Shown in pieces: positions 16,331 through 23,898 of a stretch of 49,413 nt of DNA; position 1 is the first letter of the stretch; every line of letters begins with the position of its first letter. Origin of the DNA: an uncultured Synechococcaceae cyanobacterium. GTDB taxonomy: Bacteria > Cyanobacteriota > Cyanobacteriia > PCC-6307 > Cyanobiaceae. The position numbers and the translations under genes are program-made. The stretch is from the NCBI GenBank assembly GCA_903907855.1, contig CAIVPT010000005.1, positions 1-49,413 on the forward strand, written 5' to 3'. Below the pieces are notes generated by a model, which was not told the origin of the DNA, did no database searches, and was given only the letters and a program-made list of their open reading frames with translations.

Positions 16331-17983
16331 ATGCCCGCCGACCCTTCCGCCGGCTCTTCCGCAAGCGCTTCCGCCAGCCGTTCCGCCCTGGGCGGGCCAC
16401 CGCTGGGGCCGCCGCTGGGCCCGCCCGGCCCCCGCTGGTGGGTGCCCGGCGACCTCGACGGCTTCCTGGGCCTGGGGCTCGACAACCTGATCCAGATCCT
16501 GCTGATCCTTTCGCTCTGCCGCGGCGTGCTCGGCTACCCGGATGCGCTGGTGTTCGGCACGATCCTGCCGGCCAGCGGCATCAGCCTGGTGGTGGGCAAC
16601 CTGGCCTACGCCCGGCAGGCCCATCGGCTGGCCCGACGCGAAGGCCGGGGCGATCGCACGGCCCTGCCGTATGGCATCAACACGGTGAGTCTGTTCGCCT
16701 TTGTGTTTCTGGTGATGCTGCCGGTGAAGCTGAGTGCCCTGGGGCAGGGGCTGCCGGAGGCGGAGGCGGTGCGGCTGTCGTGGCAGGCGGGGCTGCTGGC
16801 CTGCCTGGGGTCGGGACTGATCGAGAGCGGCGGGGCGTTTGTGGCGGGGGTGCTGCGGCGCTGGGTTCCGAGGGCGGCCCTGCTGGCCACGCTGGCGGGG
16901 ATCGCCCTGGGCTACATCGGCCTGGGCTTCCTGCTGCGCACCTATGCGGTGCCGGTGGTGGGGCTGGCGGTGCTGGCGGTGATCCTGCTGGCGTATTTCG
17001 GGGAGGTGCGGCTGCCGCTGCCCGGGGGCCTGCTGGCGGTGCTGGTGGGGGTGGTGCTGGCGGCGGCCACGGGGCGGCTGACGGTGGATCCGGCGGCCTG
17101 GCGGGCGGGGCTGGCCCAGGTGGGCCTGCACCTGCCGGGGCTGCAGGTGGGGGACCTGTGGAGCGGCCGCGCGCAACTGCTGCCCTGGCTGGGGGTGACG
17201 GTGCCGATGGGGCTGTTCAACGTGCTGGGCTCCCTGCAGAATCTGGAGAGCGCCGCCGCCGCGGGGGATGAGTACCCGGTGCGCGAGTCGTTGCTGATCA
17301 ACGGCCTGGGGTCCACCGCCGCCGCCCTGCTCGGCTCCTGCTTCCCCACCAGCCTCTACATCGGCCATCCGGGCTGGAAGGCGATGGGGGCCCGCATCGG
17401 CTATTCGTGGCTGAACGGGCTGGTGATGGGTCTCGGCTGCCTGCTGGGGGTGTTCGCCCTGGTGGGGCTGGTGGTGCCGATCGAGGCCGGGATGGCGATC
17501 GTGCTGTACATCGCGCTGGTGATGGCGGCGCAGGCGTTCCAGGCAACGCCGGAGCGCCATGCGCCGGCGGTGGTGCTGGGGTTGCTGCCGGGGCTGGCGG
17601 GCTGGGGGGCGCTGCTGCTGAAGGCGGGGCTGCGAACGGGCGGGGCCGGCAGCGAGGCCAGGCCATTCGGGCCCCAGCTGCTGCTGCCGCTGCAGCAGGC
17701 CGATGTGTGGGCGGCGGGGGCGTTTGCGCTGGAGCAGGGTCAGATCATCGCCGCGATGCTGCTGGCGGCGATGTTGGTGTATGTGATCGAGCAGCGGTTT
17801 GCCGCCGCGGCGCTCACCGCCCTGGTGGCGGCGGCCCTCTCCTGGGTGGGCCTGATGCACGCCTGGCGCTTCACGGTGGCCGACACGGTGCTGCAACCGG
17901 GCTGGGGCAGCGGCCGGGAGTGGGCGCTGGGCTACCTGGCGATGGCGGTGGTGTTCCTGCTGGGCTGGCGGCAGCGGCGCTGA
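16331..17983 (+). CDS. NCS2/AzgA-like permease
   Basis: A 550-residue protein with 12-14 helices after a 35-residue Ser/Ala/Pro/Gly-rich N-terminal extension. The segment LPYGINTVSLFAF, the early GLGLDNLIQI and the later INGLGSTAAALLGSCFPTSLYIG align by eye with the nucleobase-cation symporter-2 / AzgA fold, in which the latter is a substrate helix. The family usually carries purines or uracil, but many cyanobacterial members are annotated only as permease, so the substrate stays open. It is transcribed divergently from the CaCA exchanger. Confidence 0.7.
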   Translation: MPADPSAGSSASASASRSALGGPPLGPPLGPPGPRWWVPGDLDGFLGLGLDNLIQILLILSLCRGVLGYPDALVFGTILPASGISLVVGNLAYARQAHRLARREGRGDRTALPYGINTVSLFAFVFLVMLPVKLSALGQGLPEAEAVRLSWQAGLLACLGSGLIESGGAFVAGVLRRWVPRAALLATLAGIALGYIGLGFLLRTYAVPVVGLAVLAVILLAYFGEVRLPLPGGLLAVLVGVVLAAATGRLTVDPAAWRAGLAQVGLHLPGLQVGDLWSGRAQLLPWLGVTVPMGLFNVLGSLQNLESAAAAGDEYPVRESLLINGLGSTAAALLGSCFPTSLYIGHPGWKAMGARIGYSWLNGLVMGLGCLLGVFALVGLVVPIEAGMAIVLYIALVMAAQAFQATPERHAPAVVLGLLPGLAGWGALLLKAGLRTGGAGSEARPFGPQLLLPLQQADVWAAGAFALEQGQIIAAMLLAAMLVYVIEQRFAAAALTALVAAALSWVGLMHAWRFTVADTVLQPGWGSGREWALGYLAMAVVFLLGWRQRR

Positions 17984-18055
17984 GGGGCGGCGCGCAAGAG
18001 GGGCGGCGCGCATCCGGATCCGGGGGCAATCTGGGGGCTGCCGAGCGATGCCCCG

Positions 18056-18892
18056 ATGGCCTCTCCCCGATGGTGTGCGCTGCTGCTGGCTGCCGCCCTG
18101 GCCAGCGGCGGCCCGGCGGTCGCGGCCCCGCAGCCAGCCACCCCGAAGCCAGACACCCCGCAACAGCCCACCAAAACCGATCCCGGCTGCCGCCCCCCCG
18201 TCGCCGGCCGCTGGGTGGTGATGGAGGAGGGCAGCGACGCCAATGGCCCGGTGGCGCGCCTGCGGCAGGAGCGCTGGCATGACGGTGGACGGCTGGAGGG
18301 GGTGCTGCTGGAGCGGCGCGGGCGCGACTGGCGGGAGCGGGCCTACGTGGGCCAGGTGCGGCCGGCGGGGCCGTGCCGGGTGACGGTGGAGCGGTTGCTG
18401 GCGGTGGATCCGGCCGCTCCGGCCGACGGGCGACCGCGGGAGGTGCAGCGCTCCGGCGCGGTGCTCGATGGCCAGGGCCGACCGGCCTACAGCCTCGATC
18501 TGACCGAGGGCACGGTGGTGAGCGGCCGCTGGTGGGGGCAGGGAGCGGGCCCCTGCCGGCCGGACACCCTGGCGGGGGTGGTGCTGAGCCAGCAGCAGGG
18601 ATTGGGCTGGCAGAACGGCACCTGGCGCGCCAACGCGGTGGTGCAACGCGAGCTGTGGCGTGGCGGCCGGGTGGAGGGCCTGGCGCTGACGAGCGAGGCG
18701 GGCCGCCAGGAGGTGGCCACCTACGCCGGAGACATCACGCTGGCCCCCAGCTGCCTGGCCACGATCCGGCAAAAGGATGCCCTCGGTGTTCTGTACAACT
18801 ACCGGGCTGTCGTGCTGGCCGATGGCGGCGGCTACTTCTACCTGCAGACTGACCCGGACGATCTCACCGTTGGCTGGCTGGAGCACCGCTGA
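18056..18892 (+). CDS. Secreted hypothetical protein with internal duplication
   Basis: A 278-residue protein with a cleavable signal peptide (hydrophobic LLLAAALASG, likely cut after AVAA). After a Pro/Thr/Lys linker come two similar halves, residues about 42-120 and 160-245. Each begins with a C-R-P motif, contains R-x-E-x-W...G-G-R-x-E-G and a Y-x-G stretch, and ends near a P-C/P-S-C cysteine followed by a T-V or T-I strand. It is probably periplasmic and beta-rich. I do not recognise the family. The stop is one base before the start of the VIT1-like gene, so the two are likely expressed together. Confidence 0.7.
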   Translation: MASPRWCALLLAAALASGGPAVAAPQPATPKPDTPQQPTKTDPGCRPPVAGRWVVMEEGSDANGPVARLRQERWHDGGRLEGVLLERRGRDWRERAYVGQVRPAGPCRVTVERLLAVDPAAPADGRPREVQRSGAVLDGQGRPAYSLDLTEGTVVSGRWWGQGAGPCRPDTLAGVVLSQQQGLGWQNGTWRANAVVQRELWRGGRVEGLALTSEAGRQEVATYAGDITLAPSCLATIRQKDALGVLYNYRAVVLADGGGYFYLQTDPDDLTVGWLEHR

Positions 18893-18893
18893 G

Positions 18894-19586
18894 ATGCGAC
18901 GACACCAGGAAGGACACAACACCCATCGGATCGGCTGGCTGCGGGCGGCCGTGCTGGGGGCGAACGACGGCACGATTTCGGTAGCGAGCCTGGTGGTGGG
19001 GATCGCGGCGGCGGGCACGGGGCGGGAGGCGATCCTGCTGGCGGGCATCGCCGCCACCGTGGCCGGGGCGATGTCGATGGCGGCGGGGGAGTTCGTGTCG
19101 GTGCAATCGCAGGCCGATACGGAGCGGGCCGACCTGGCGAAGGAGCGGCAGGAGCTGCAGGAGGATCCGGCCGGCGAGCTGGCGGAGCTCACGGGCATTT
19201 ATGTGGAGCGGGGCCTGCCGCTGGCCCTGGCGCGGCAGGTGGCGGAGGCGATGTCGGTGCACGATGCCCTCGGTGCCCACGCCCGCGATGAGCTGGGCCT
19301 GACGGAGGTGATGCGGGCCCGGCCGGTGCAGGCGGCGTTGGCGTCGGCGGGCAGCTTCGCGCTGGGATCGCTGGTGCCGCTGGCGGCGATTTCGCTGAGC
19401 CCGCGCGGGGAGATTGTGCGGGTCACCACCATCAGCGCCCTGGCCGCCTTGATGGTGCTGGGGGGCGCTGCTGCCTGGGCGGGCGGGGCGCCGCGGCTGC
19501 GGGGGGCGCTGCGGATGCTGTTCTGGGGATCGCTGGCGATGGGGCTGACGGCGCTGGTGGGCAAGCTCTCAGGCGCGATGATCTGA
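18894..19586 (+). CDS. VIT1/CCC1 family metal (Fe2+/Mn2+) transporter
   Basis: A 230-residue protein of the vacuolar iron transporter family. Seen: LGANDGTISVASLVVGIAAAG in helix 1, GAMSMAAGEFVSVQSQ in helix 2, a charged cytoplasmic segment with the Glu-rich ERADLAKERQEL helix that binds metal in this family, and three C-terminal helices. It should move Fe2+ or Mn2+ out of the cytoplasm by proton exchange. The start ATG follows the stop of the secreted protein by one base, so translation is likely coupled. Confidence 0.88.
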   Translation: MRRHQEGHNTHRIGWLRAAVLGANDGTISVASLVVGIAAAGTGREAILLAGIAATVAGAMSMAAGEFVSVQSQADTERADLAKERQELQEDPAGELAELTGIYVERGLPLALARQVAEAMSVHDALGAHARDELGLTEVMRARPVQAALASAGSFALGSLVPLAAISLSPRGEIVRVTTISALAALMVLGGAAAWAGGAPRLRGALRMLFWGSLAMGLTALVGKLSGAMI

Positions 19587-19608
19587 GCCGGCCCCCGCGC
19601 CCCCCGCG

Positions 19609-20667
19609 ATGACCCACACCCCCCTGCAGCTGCGCCGTCCGGACGACTGGCACGTGCACCTGCGCGACGGGGCCATGCTGCAGGCGGTGGCGCCCGCCAC
19701 GGCGCGGGTGTTCGCCCGGGCGATTGTGATGCCCAACCTCAACCCAGCGATCACCACGGTGGCCATGGCCCGGGCGTACCGCGAGCGAATTCTGGCGGCG
19801 GTGGCTGCCGCAGCGCCCGCCAACACCCCCGCAGCGGCCTTCACCCCGCTGATGACCGCCTACCTCACCGACGACACCGATCCAGCCGAACTGGAACGGG
19901 GCCAGGCCGAGGGGGTGTTCACCGCCTGCAAGCTCTATCCGGCCAACGCCACCACCAATGCCGCCGCCGGCGTCACCGATCTGGCCCGCTTAACGCGGGT
20001 GTTCGAAACGATGGAGCGCATTGGCCTGCCGCTGCTGATCCACGGCGAGGTCACCGATCTGGAAGTGGATGTGTTCGACCGCGAAGCACTATTCGTGGAG
20101 CGACACCTCACACCGCTGCTGATGCATCACCCCGGCCTGAGGGTGGTGCTGGAGCACATCACCACCACCGAGGCGGCCGATTTCGTGCGCAGCGCCAGCC
20201 CCAACCTGGCCGCCACGATCACCCCCCACCACCTGCACATCAACCGCAACGCGATGTTCCGCGGCGGCCTCCGGCCCGATCTCTACTGCCTGCCCGTCGC
20301 CAAACGCGAACGACACCGCCTGGCCCTGCGGGCGGCCGCCACCAGCGGCAGCCCGAAATTCTTCCTCGGCACCGATTCGGCGCCCCATCCCCGCAGCGCC
20401 AAGGAAGCGGCCTGCGGCTGCGCCGGCATCTACAACGCCCCCCACGCCCTGGAGAGCTACGCCACGGTGTTCGAAGAGGAGGGCGCCCTCGATCGCCTGG
20501 AGGCCTTCGCCTCCGAATTCGGCCCGCGCTTTTATGGCCTACCGCTGAACGAAGACACAATCACATTGGAGCCCGTCGATCAGCTGGTGCCGCAACGGCT
20601 GGGCGAGGGCGACCTGGCGGTGGTGCCCTTCCATGCGGGGGAGTTGCTGGGCTGGCGGGTGCGGTGA
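19609..20667 (+). CDS. pyrC: Dihydroorotase, PyrC type
   Basis: A 352-residue class II dihydroorotase, third step of pyrimidine synthesis. All metal ligands of the E. coli-type enzyme can be read: His15 and His17 (WHVHLRD), the carboxylated Lys108 (ACKLYPANATTN), His145 (IHGEV), His183 (LEHITT) and Asp256 (GTDSAPH). Length is normal. It is the last core gene before the accessory region; a broken integrase begins 15 bases after its stop, so the 3' end of pyrC may mark an old insertion point. A second pyrimidine gene, the pyrF-pyrE fusion, lies at 33484-35022. Confidence 0.95.
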   Translation: MTHTPLQLRRPDDWHVHLRDGAMLQAVAPATARVFARAIVMPNLNPAITTVAMARAYRERILAAVAAAAPANTPAAAFTPLMTAYLTDDTDPAELERGQAEGVFTACKLYPANATTNAAAGVTDLARLTRVFETMERIGLPLLIHGEVTDLEVDVFDREALFVERHLTPLLMHHPGLRVVLEHITTTEAADFVRSASPNLAATITPHHLHINRNAMFRGGLRPDLYCLPVAKRERHRLALRAAATSGSPKFFLGTDSAPHPRSAKEAACGCAGIYNAPHALESYATVFEEEGALDRLEAFASEFGPRFYGLPLNEDTITLEPVDQLVPQRLGEGDLAVVPFHAGELLGWRVR

Positions 20668-20682
20668 TGGGGATCAGGGGGG

Positions 20683-20907
20683 ATGCAAGCCCTGGAGCAG
20701 GCTGGAATCAACAAGCCGGCAACATTCCATACCTTTCGTCATTCACTCGCAATCCACGAGCTGGCGCGGGGCGATGCAGGTCATCAGTCAAGCCGATTGC
20801 CCTTGGCAACTGCACCAAGCGGATACCGGGTCCGACAACCACTGTTCGCGATGGACGCAATTACTCGAAAGCGACTACGGCTGCTAGGGTATCATGCATC
20901 TAAATAG
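20683..20907 (+). pseudogene. Tyrosine recombinase / integrase fragment (integron-integrase-like)
   Basis: The first 30 codons read AGINKPATFHTFRHSLAIHE, the box II region of integron-type and related tyrosine recombinases, including the catalytic Arg of HTFRH. The downstream part with LGH and the nucleophilic Tyr is missing, as is the whole N-terminus, and the remaining 40 codons match nothing. It therefore looks like a small remnant of a larger gene. It lies 15 bases downstream of pyrC, on the same strand. Confidence 0.6.
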
Positions 20908-20939
20908 AGTGGTTCACGGAAAGCGGCAGAGCCGGGATT

Positions 20940-20957
20940 GTGGTTTCCGGAAACCAC
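20940..20957. repeat. Perfect 18-base palindrome
   Basis: GTGGTTTCCGGAAACCAC reads the same on both strands. It is isolated in a stretch with no gene between the integrase fragment and the hicB remnant. It could be an operator, a recombination half-site pair or chance. Confidence 0.5.
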
Positions 20958-21043
20958 CTAATACGCGTTGGTCCGACCGGCAAGCAGGGTCCCCGCACAA
21001 CTTCGCGGCTAAGTAGCTACAGTAGCCTGAGGATGCGACTTTA

Positions 21044-21251
21044 ATGCCTAGAAAGCTTGATGTAGTAGTCGAAAAGAATTCAGAAGGAATTCGTGGCGAC
21101 AGTCCTTGCTTTACCCGGTTGCCATACGCAAGCTAAATCTTTGGATGAATTAATGAAGCGCATTAAGGAAGCCATTGAGCTTTGCCTTGAGGTTGCAGGC
21201 TCTGATCCCGAATCACTTGACTGCGCAGGAGTACAGCGAGATAAAACAGAG
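21044..21251 (+). pseudogene. HicB-type antitoxin remnant (frameshifted)
   Basis: The frame from ATG 21044 gives MPRKLDVVVEKNSEG. After one surplus base at about 21089 (equivalent to a two-base loss) a second frame continues FVATVLALPGCHTQAKSLDE and on to EAIELCLEV and GVQR. Joined, these form the short N-terminal HicB fold (pseudo-RNase H) with its P-x-L-P-G-C-H-T-x-G/A pattern. The normal stop after GVQR is also lost and the frame runs into the start of hicA. HicB normally neutralises the HicA mRNA interferase. With at least two lesions it is unlikely to work, unless the in-frame GTG at 21093 is used. Confidence 0.65.
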
Positions 21252-21478
21252 ATGTGTGAGAATATTCTGCGGTTTCAGGCAAGACCCTCATCGCAGCCTT
21301 GAAGGGAATTGGTTTTGAAGAAATCAGGGTCAGAGATAGCCACTATTTCCTAAGCACCCAGACGGGAGAACTACGGTTTTTCCCATTCAGTCGAATACTA
21401 CTTTGGGCCCTGGCCTCACACCATGAAGAGGAATGTGTGCAGCCCTTCACCACAGGGGCGGGGGGTGACGGAGGCTAA
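21252..21478 (+). pseudogene. HicA-type toxin remnant (frameshifted)
   Basis: ATG 21252 starts MCENILR. After a one-base loss near 21273-21275 the frame continues SGKTLIAALKGIGFEEIR, then RVRDSHYFLS with the catalytic His of HicA, then TQTGELRFF. The last third (to TAA at 21476) no longer resembles HicA. Family knowledge: HicA is a 60-80-residue double-stranded-RNA-binding-fold interferase with SGKxxIxxLxxxGF and GSH motifs. The order hicB-hicA and the overlap with the antitoxin remnant show a former toxin-antitoxin pair. Confidence 0.65.
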
Positions 21479-21770
21479 TTGCGTATTTCCACTAAGTTGT
21501 TCAGCTGATGATTGGGTGTGAGGTCGCCACGGTCGAGGGAGTGCAGGGCAACGCCAGCGGCGGGGCGAAACTGCGCATCACCCCGAAGGAAGGCCCACCT
21601 GAGTCCCATTGTTGCGATATGTTGCACTGCTCTCAGTGTCGCATTGCCGGTCTTCGCTGGGCATCCGCTGCCTGATCTTCGTATTGTCCGGGATTGATGA
21701 CACGTTTCTGGAAGTTTTCGCCAATAACCGCTAAACCATGTTAAATTAAAAAGTATACAAACAAACAACT

Positions 21771-22490
21771 ATGACTCATTCAATTCGGCCTGCAATTCCT
21801 CGCAGCCCACTTCACTTGGCGTCTAGTCTTGCGATGCGAGTTGCATATATTGCTGTTGCAACGAGCGCTCTCGCTCTAGGTTCGAGGCCTGCTAAAGCTC
21901 TCATCACTATCGACCCCATACTTACCCTAAACGGGGATCAACAGCAAGGTTCATCGGGTGGTCCGTGGACTTTTGGCTTCTCGTTCACAACCTCTTCAGT
22001 TCAGACATTTAATGCTCTTGGTGTAGCCGATACTGACTCTATTGGCTTAAGCCAATTGCATGATATCGGACTCTACGACACCTCCGGAAGCCTTCTGGCG
22101 TCGGTGCTTGGGGTTACTGGAACAGCAGACGCTGTCCAAGATGGTTTTGTCTGGGCAGCGATTAATCCCATCACGCTTAACCCTGGCACGTATATCGTAG
22201 GCGCTTCGGGCCAATGGGATGTTGACCGGTATGCTTATTCAGGCACTTTTAGCGTAGACGCAGGTTACACCTTTAATATAGGGAAATTTAGCCAAAGTCT
22301 TTCCCTTGCATTTCCATCCCAAGATATTGGGGTTAACTTTTTTGGCGCCAACATCTCATCCACCGTCACCCCTCCCGTCCCGGCTCCCCTTCCAGTTGTC
22401 GGTGCAGCTGCGGCATTTGGCTACAGCCGCAAGCTGCGGAAACGGCTCAAGATCAGCAAGACGCCTGAGGTGATGAGCGCCATCGATTGA
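21771..22490 (+). CDS. Secreted protein with PEP-CTERM-like C-terminal tail (copy 1, intact)
   Basis: A 239-residue protein with an N-terminal signal peptide (ATSALALGS..., likely cleaved after AKA; a second ATG at 21834 would also precede it) and a Thr/Ser/Gly-rich beta-type body resembling DUF4082-like surface domains (WTFGFSFTTSS, LHDIGLYDTSG). The tail has P-A-P-L-P, then VVGAAAAFGYS, then RKLRKR, followed by 16 extra residues. The tail has the three parts of PEP-CTERM/exosortase substrates and closely matches the tails at 26876 and 30347. GC is much lower than in pyrC, suggesting transfer. A terminator follows at 22520. No exosortase gene is in the window. Confidence 0.8.
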   Translation: MTHSIRPAIPRSPLHLASSLAMRVAYIAVATSALALGSRPAKALITIDPILTLNGDQQQGSSGGPWTFGFSFTTSSVQTFNALGVADTDSIGLSQLHDIGLYDTSGSLLASVLGVTGTADAVQDGFVWAAINPITLNPGTYIVGASGQWDVDRYAYSGTFSVDAGYTFNIGKFSQSLSLAFPSQDIGVNFFGANISSTVTPPVPAPLPVVGAAAAFGYSRKLRKRLKISKTPEVMSAID

Positions 22491-22519
22491 GCCCTTCAAC
22501 CTGTGGAGTAATTCTATCT

Positions 22520-22545
22520 GCCCCGCCTTTGAGGTGGGGCTTTTT
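22520..22545 (+). terminator. Rho-independent terminator of PEP-CTERM-like gene 1
   Basis: A nine-base-pair stem GCCCCGCCT/AGGTGGGGC (one G-U pair) with a TTG loop, followed by TTTTT, 30 bases after the stop codon. Confidence 0.9.
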
Positions 22546-22562
22546 GGTGCACTAAACTACGG

Positions 22563-22760
22563 TCAATACTTCTCGAACCGTGCCGCGTGGATGGATATGT
22601 ATTGCACCGTTGGTTGGGTGTTTCTGTGCCCGAGATAGACCTGAATAAGGCGGGTGTCCGAGTCCTGGTCAGCGAGAGCCAAGCCTATGCCTTTTTCTTC
22701 TCGACGTACTTGCGCATGACAAGGCTGACGGTCGAGCGGTGCATGGGCTTGCGCTGTTCA
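22563..22760 (-). pseudogene. Tyrosine recombinase C-terminal fragment
   Basis: Read on the minus strand, the last 50 codons give GLALADQDSDTRLIQVYLGH, then RNTQPTVQYISI and ARFEKY with a stop at 22563-22565. This is the classic end of a phage or transposon integrase: A-x-x-G-x-D-x-R-x-I-Q-x-Y-L-G-H-R-N with the box II His and the nucleophilic Tyr in T-V-Q-Y. Upstream, an alternative frame (HRSTVSLVMRKY) ends in a stop, and no Arg-box domain can be followed, so the gene is decayed. It faces the integrase fragment at 20683 and belongs to a different subfamily. Confidence 0.7.
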
Positions 22761-23141
22761 CTTAGGAAGAACGTACGCCTGGCCCAGAGGACGCCTGTTC
22801 ACGGCATCAACCGGTCTCGTCTCTGGCCTGCGCGTTCTGCCTAGCGTCTGGCTCGCCGGTTCCAGCGACCGTTCATCGCGCCGCCTACGTCGTGTCGTCG
22901 TCGGCGTTGATGCGCTCGAAGGATGGGCAACAACGGGCATTAGTGCCCCGTGGTGAAGCCCACTGCCGGCAGACAATCAGACCCTGCACTCCTACCCCGA
23001 GTCCATCAGCTCCAGATCAGCCGTGATACCGCTTGGCAGCCGGAAAAATAACGGGGTCTCAGCGGGGCGAGTGCCATGAACGATTCCATTGGTCAGCCCG
23101 CCATGGTGAAACCTCTGGATTGTCGCAAGCGTCTCAGCGGA
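22761..23141. other. Stretch with no supportable gene
   Basis: No frame here shows recognisable motifs, a ribosome-binding site or convincing codon use. It probably contains further decayed sequence upstream of the integrase fragment plus the region downstream of the MerT-like gene. Confidence 0.5.
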
Positions 23142-23552
23142 TCAACCGAGCAGGGGCAATAGAAAAGTAACCACCAGGGCCGCTCCGTAACCCAGCAGGG
23201 AGACACTGAACAGCACTCGGGCTTGGCGCTGCAGGCGCAGGCAGGCGCGGCGGCGGTGTGGATCGATCGGGCAGCTGCCGCTGCTGGCCTGGCGCCATAA
23301 GGCCACCCCAGCCACCAGCAGACCACCCCCCGCCAATCCGAACACCATCGGCTTGTTTGCGGAGAGCAGCACCAGGCTCGGGACGGCGCTGACCAGACTG
23401 GCCATCACCGACCCCGCCCCCAGCAGCACGAGGGTTGCTGGCAGCACACAGCACACCAGGGTGCCGGAGGTGAACAGCAGACTGATCGCCTGGATCAGCC
23501 GCAGGCGCCTGCTCTCCGCCATCGCTTGGCGGCCATCAGCTCGGGTCATCAT
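23142..23552 (-). CDS. MerT-like heavy-metal transport membrane protein
   Basis: A 136-residue protein with three or four helices. The first helix carries a vicinal pair Cys34-Cys35 (LVCCVLPATLVLLGAGS) and the loop before the last helix has Cys94 and Cys104 (SCPIDP...RRRAC). This arrangement is that of MerT, whose two Cys pairs pass Hg2+ through the membrane. It overlaps the upstream MerP-like gene by one base (TGATG), so the two are translated together. There is no merA, merB or merR nearby, so the metal need not be mercury. An alternative ATG is at 23549. Confidence 0.7.
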   Translation of the reverse strand: MMTRADGRQAMAESRRLRLIQAISLLFTSGTLVCCVLPATLVLLGAGSVMASLVSAVPSLVLLSANKPMVFGLAGGGLLVAGVALWRQASSGSCPIDPHRRRACLRLQRQARVLFSVSLLGYGAALVVTFLLPLLG

Positions 23553-23890
23553 CAGTTGGTTGTTGCGGGCGCACCGCTACCCGCCGCCGATGGCCCTTCA
23601 ATACGACGGACGTCGTAGCCGGCATCCCGGATGGCCTTCTTCAATGTGGCCGTATCGAGGGTGGCGCCAGGACGGGCCGTGATCACCACCATTCCTTTGG
23701 AGAGATCGATCTGCACCGATTCGGTGCCAGGTACTGCCTTGAGCCGCTTCTCGATGCCCTGGGCACAGAAGGAACACACCATGCCGTTGATGGAGATCCG
23801 GTAGAGGGAGGCGCCAGCCAGGGCAAAACCGTGGCAGAGACTGGCCAACCCGAGGGCAAGCAGTGGCAGGAAGCGTTGCGAGATGGTCAT
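23552..23890 (-). CDS. Periplasmic heavy-metal-binding protein, MerP-like (HMA domain)
   Basis: A 112-residue protein: signal peptide (LLALGLASLCHGFALAGA) and one HMA domain with the metal motif G-M-V-C-S-F-C (Cys39, Cys42) and the usual beta-alpha-beta pattern ending AIRDAGYDVRR. Like MerP it should bind a soft metal in the periplasm and hand it to the Cys pair of the downstream membrane protein. A flexible Gly/Ala/Thr tail follows. It sits eight bases after the candidate outer-membrane protein gene and overlaps the MerT-like gene. Confidence 0.85.
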   Translation of the reverse strand: MTISQRFLPLLALGLASLCHGFALAGASLYRISINGMVCSFCAQGIEKRLKAVPGTESVQIDLSKGMVVITARPGATLDTATLKKAIRDAGYDVRRIEGPSAAGSGAPATTN

Positions 23891-23898
23891 GGGGTTCG

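Noticed and set aside
16217-19198. 993-codon minus-strand frame opposite the permease, secreted protein and VIT1 genes
   Set aside because: Very long, but Gln/His/Pro/Arg-rich with no motif. The three plus-strand genes have signal peptides, helices and family motifs.
21475-21768. Minus-strand frame of 97 codons opposite the hicA end and the tail-gene promoter
   Set aside because: One stretch (TGNATLRAVQHIATMGLRWA) faintly recalls the C-terminus of ISAs1-type transposases, but the match is weak, no catalytic residues are visible and no ribosome-binding site precedes it.
22587-22844. Plus-strand 85-codon frame beginning MDGYVLHRWLG
   Set aside because: It is antisense to the integrase C-terminal fragment, whose LGHRN and TVQY motifs explain the sequence better.
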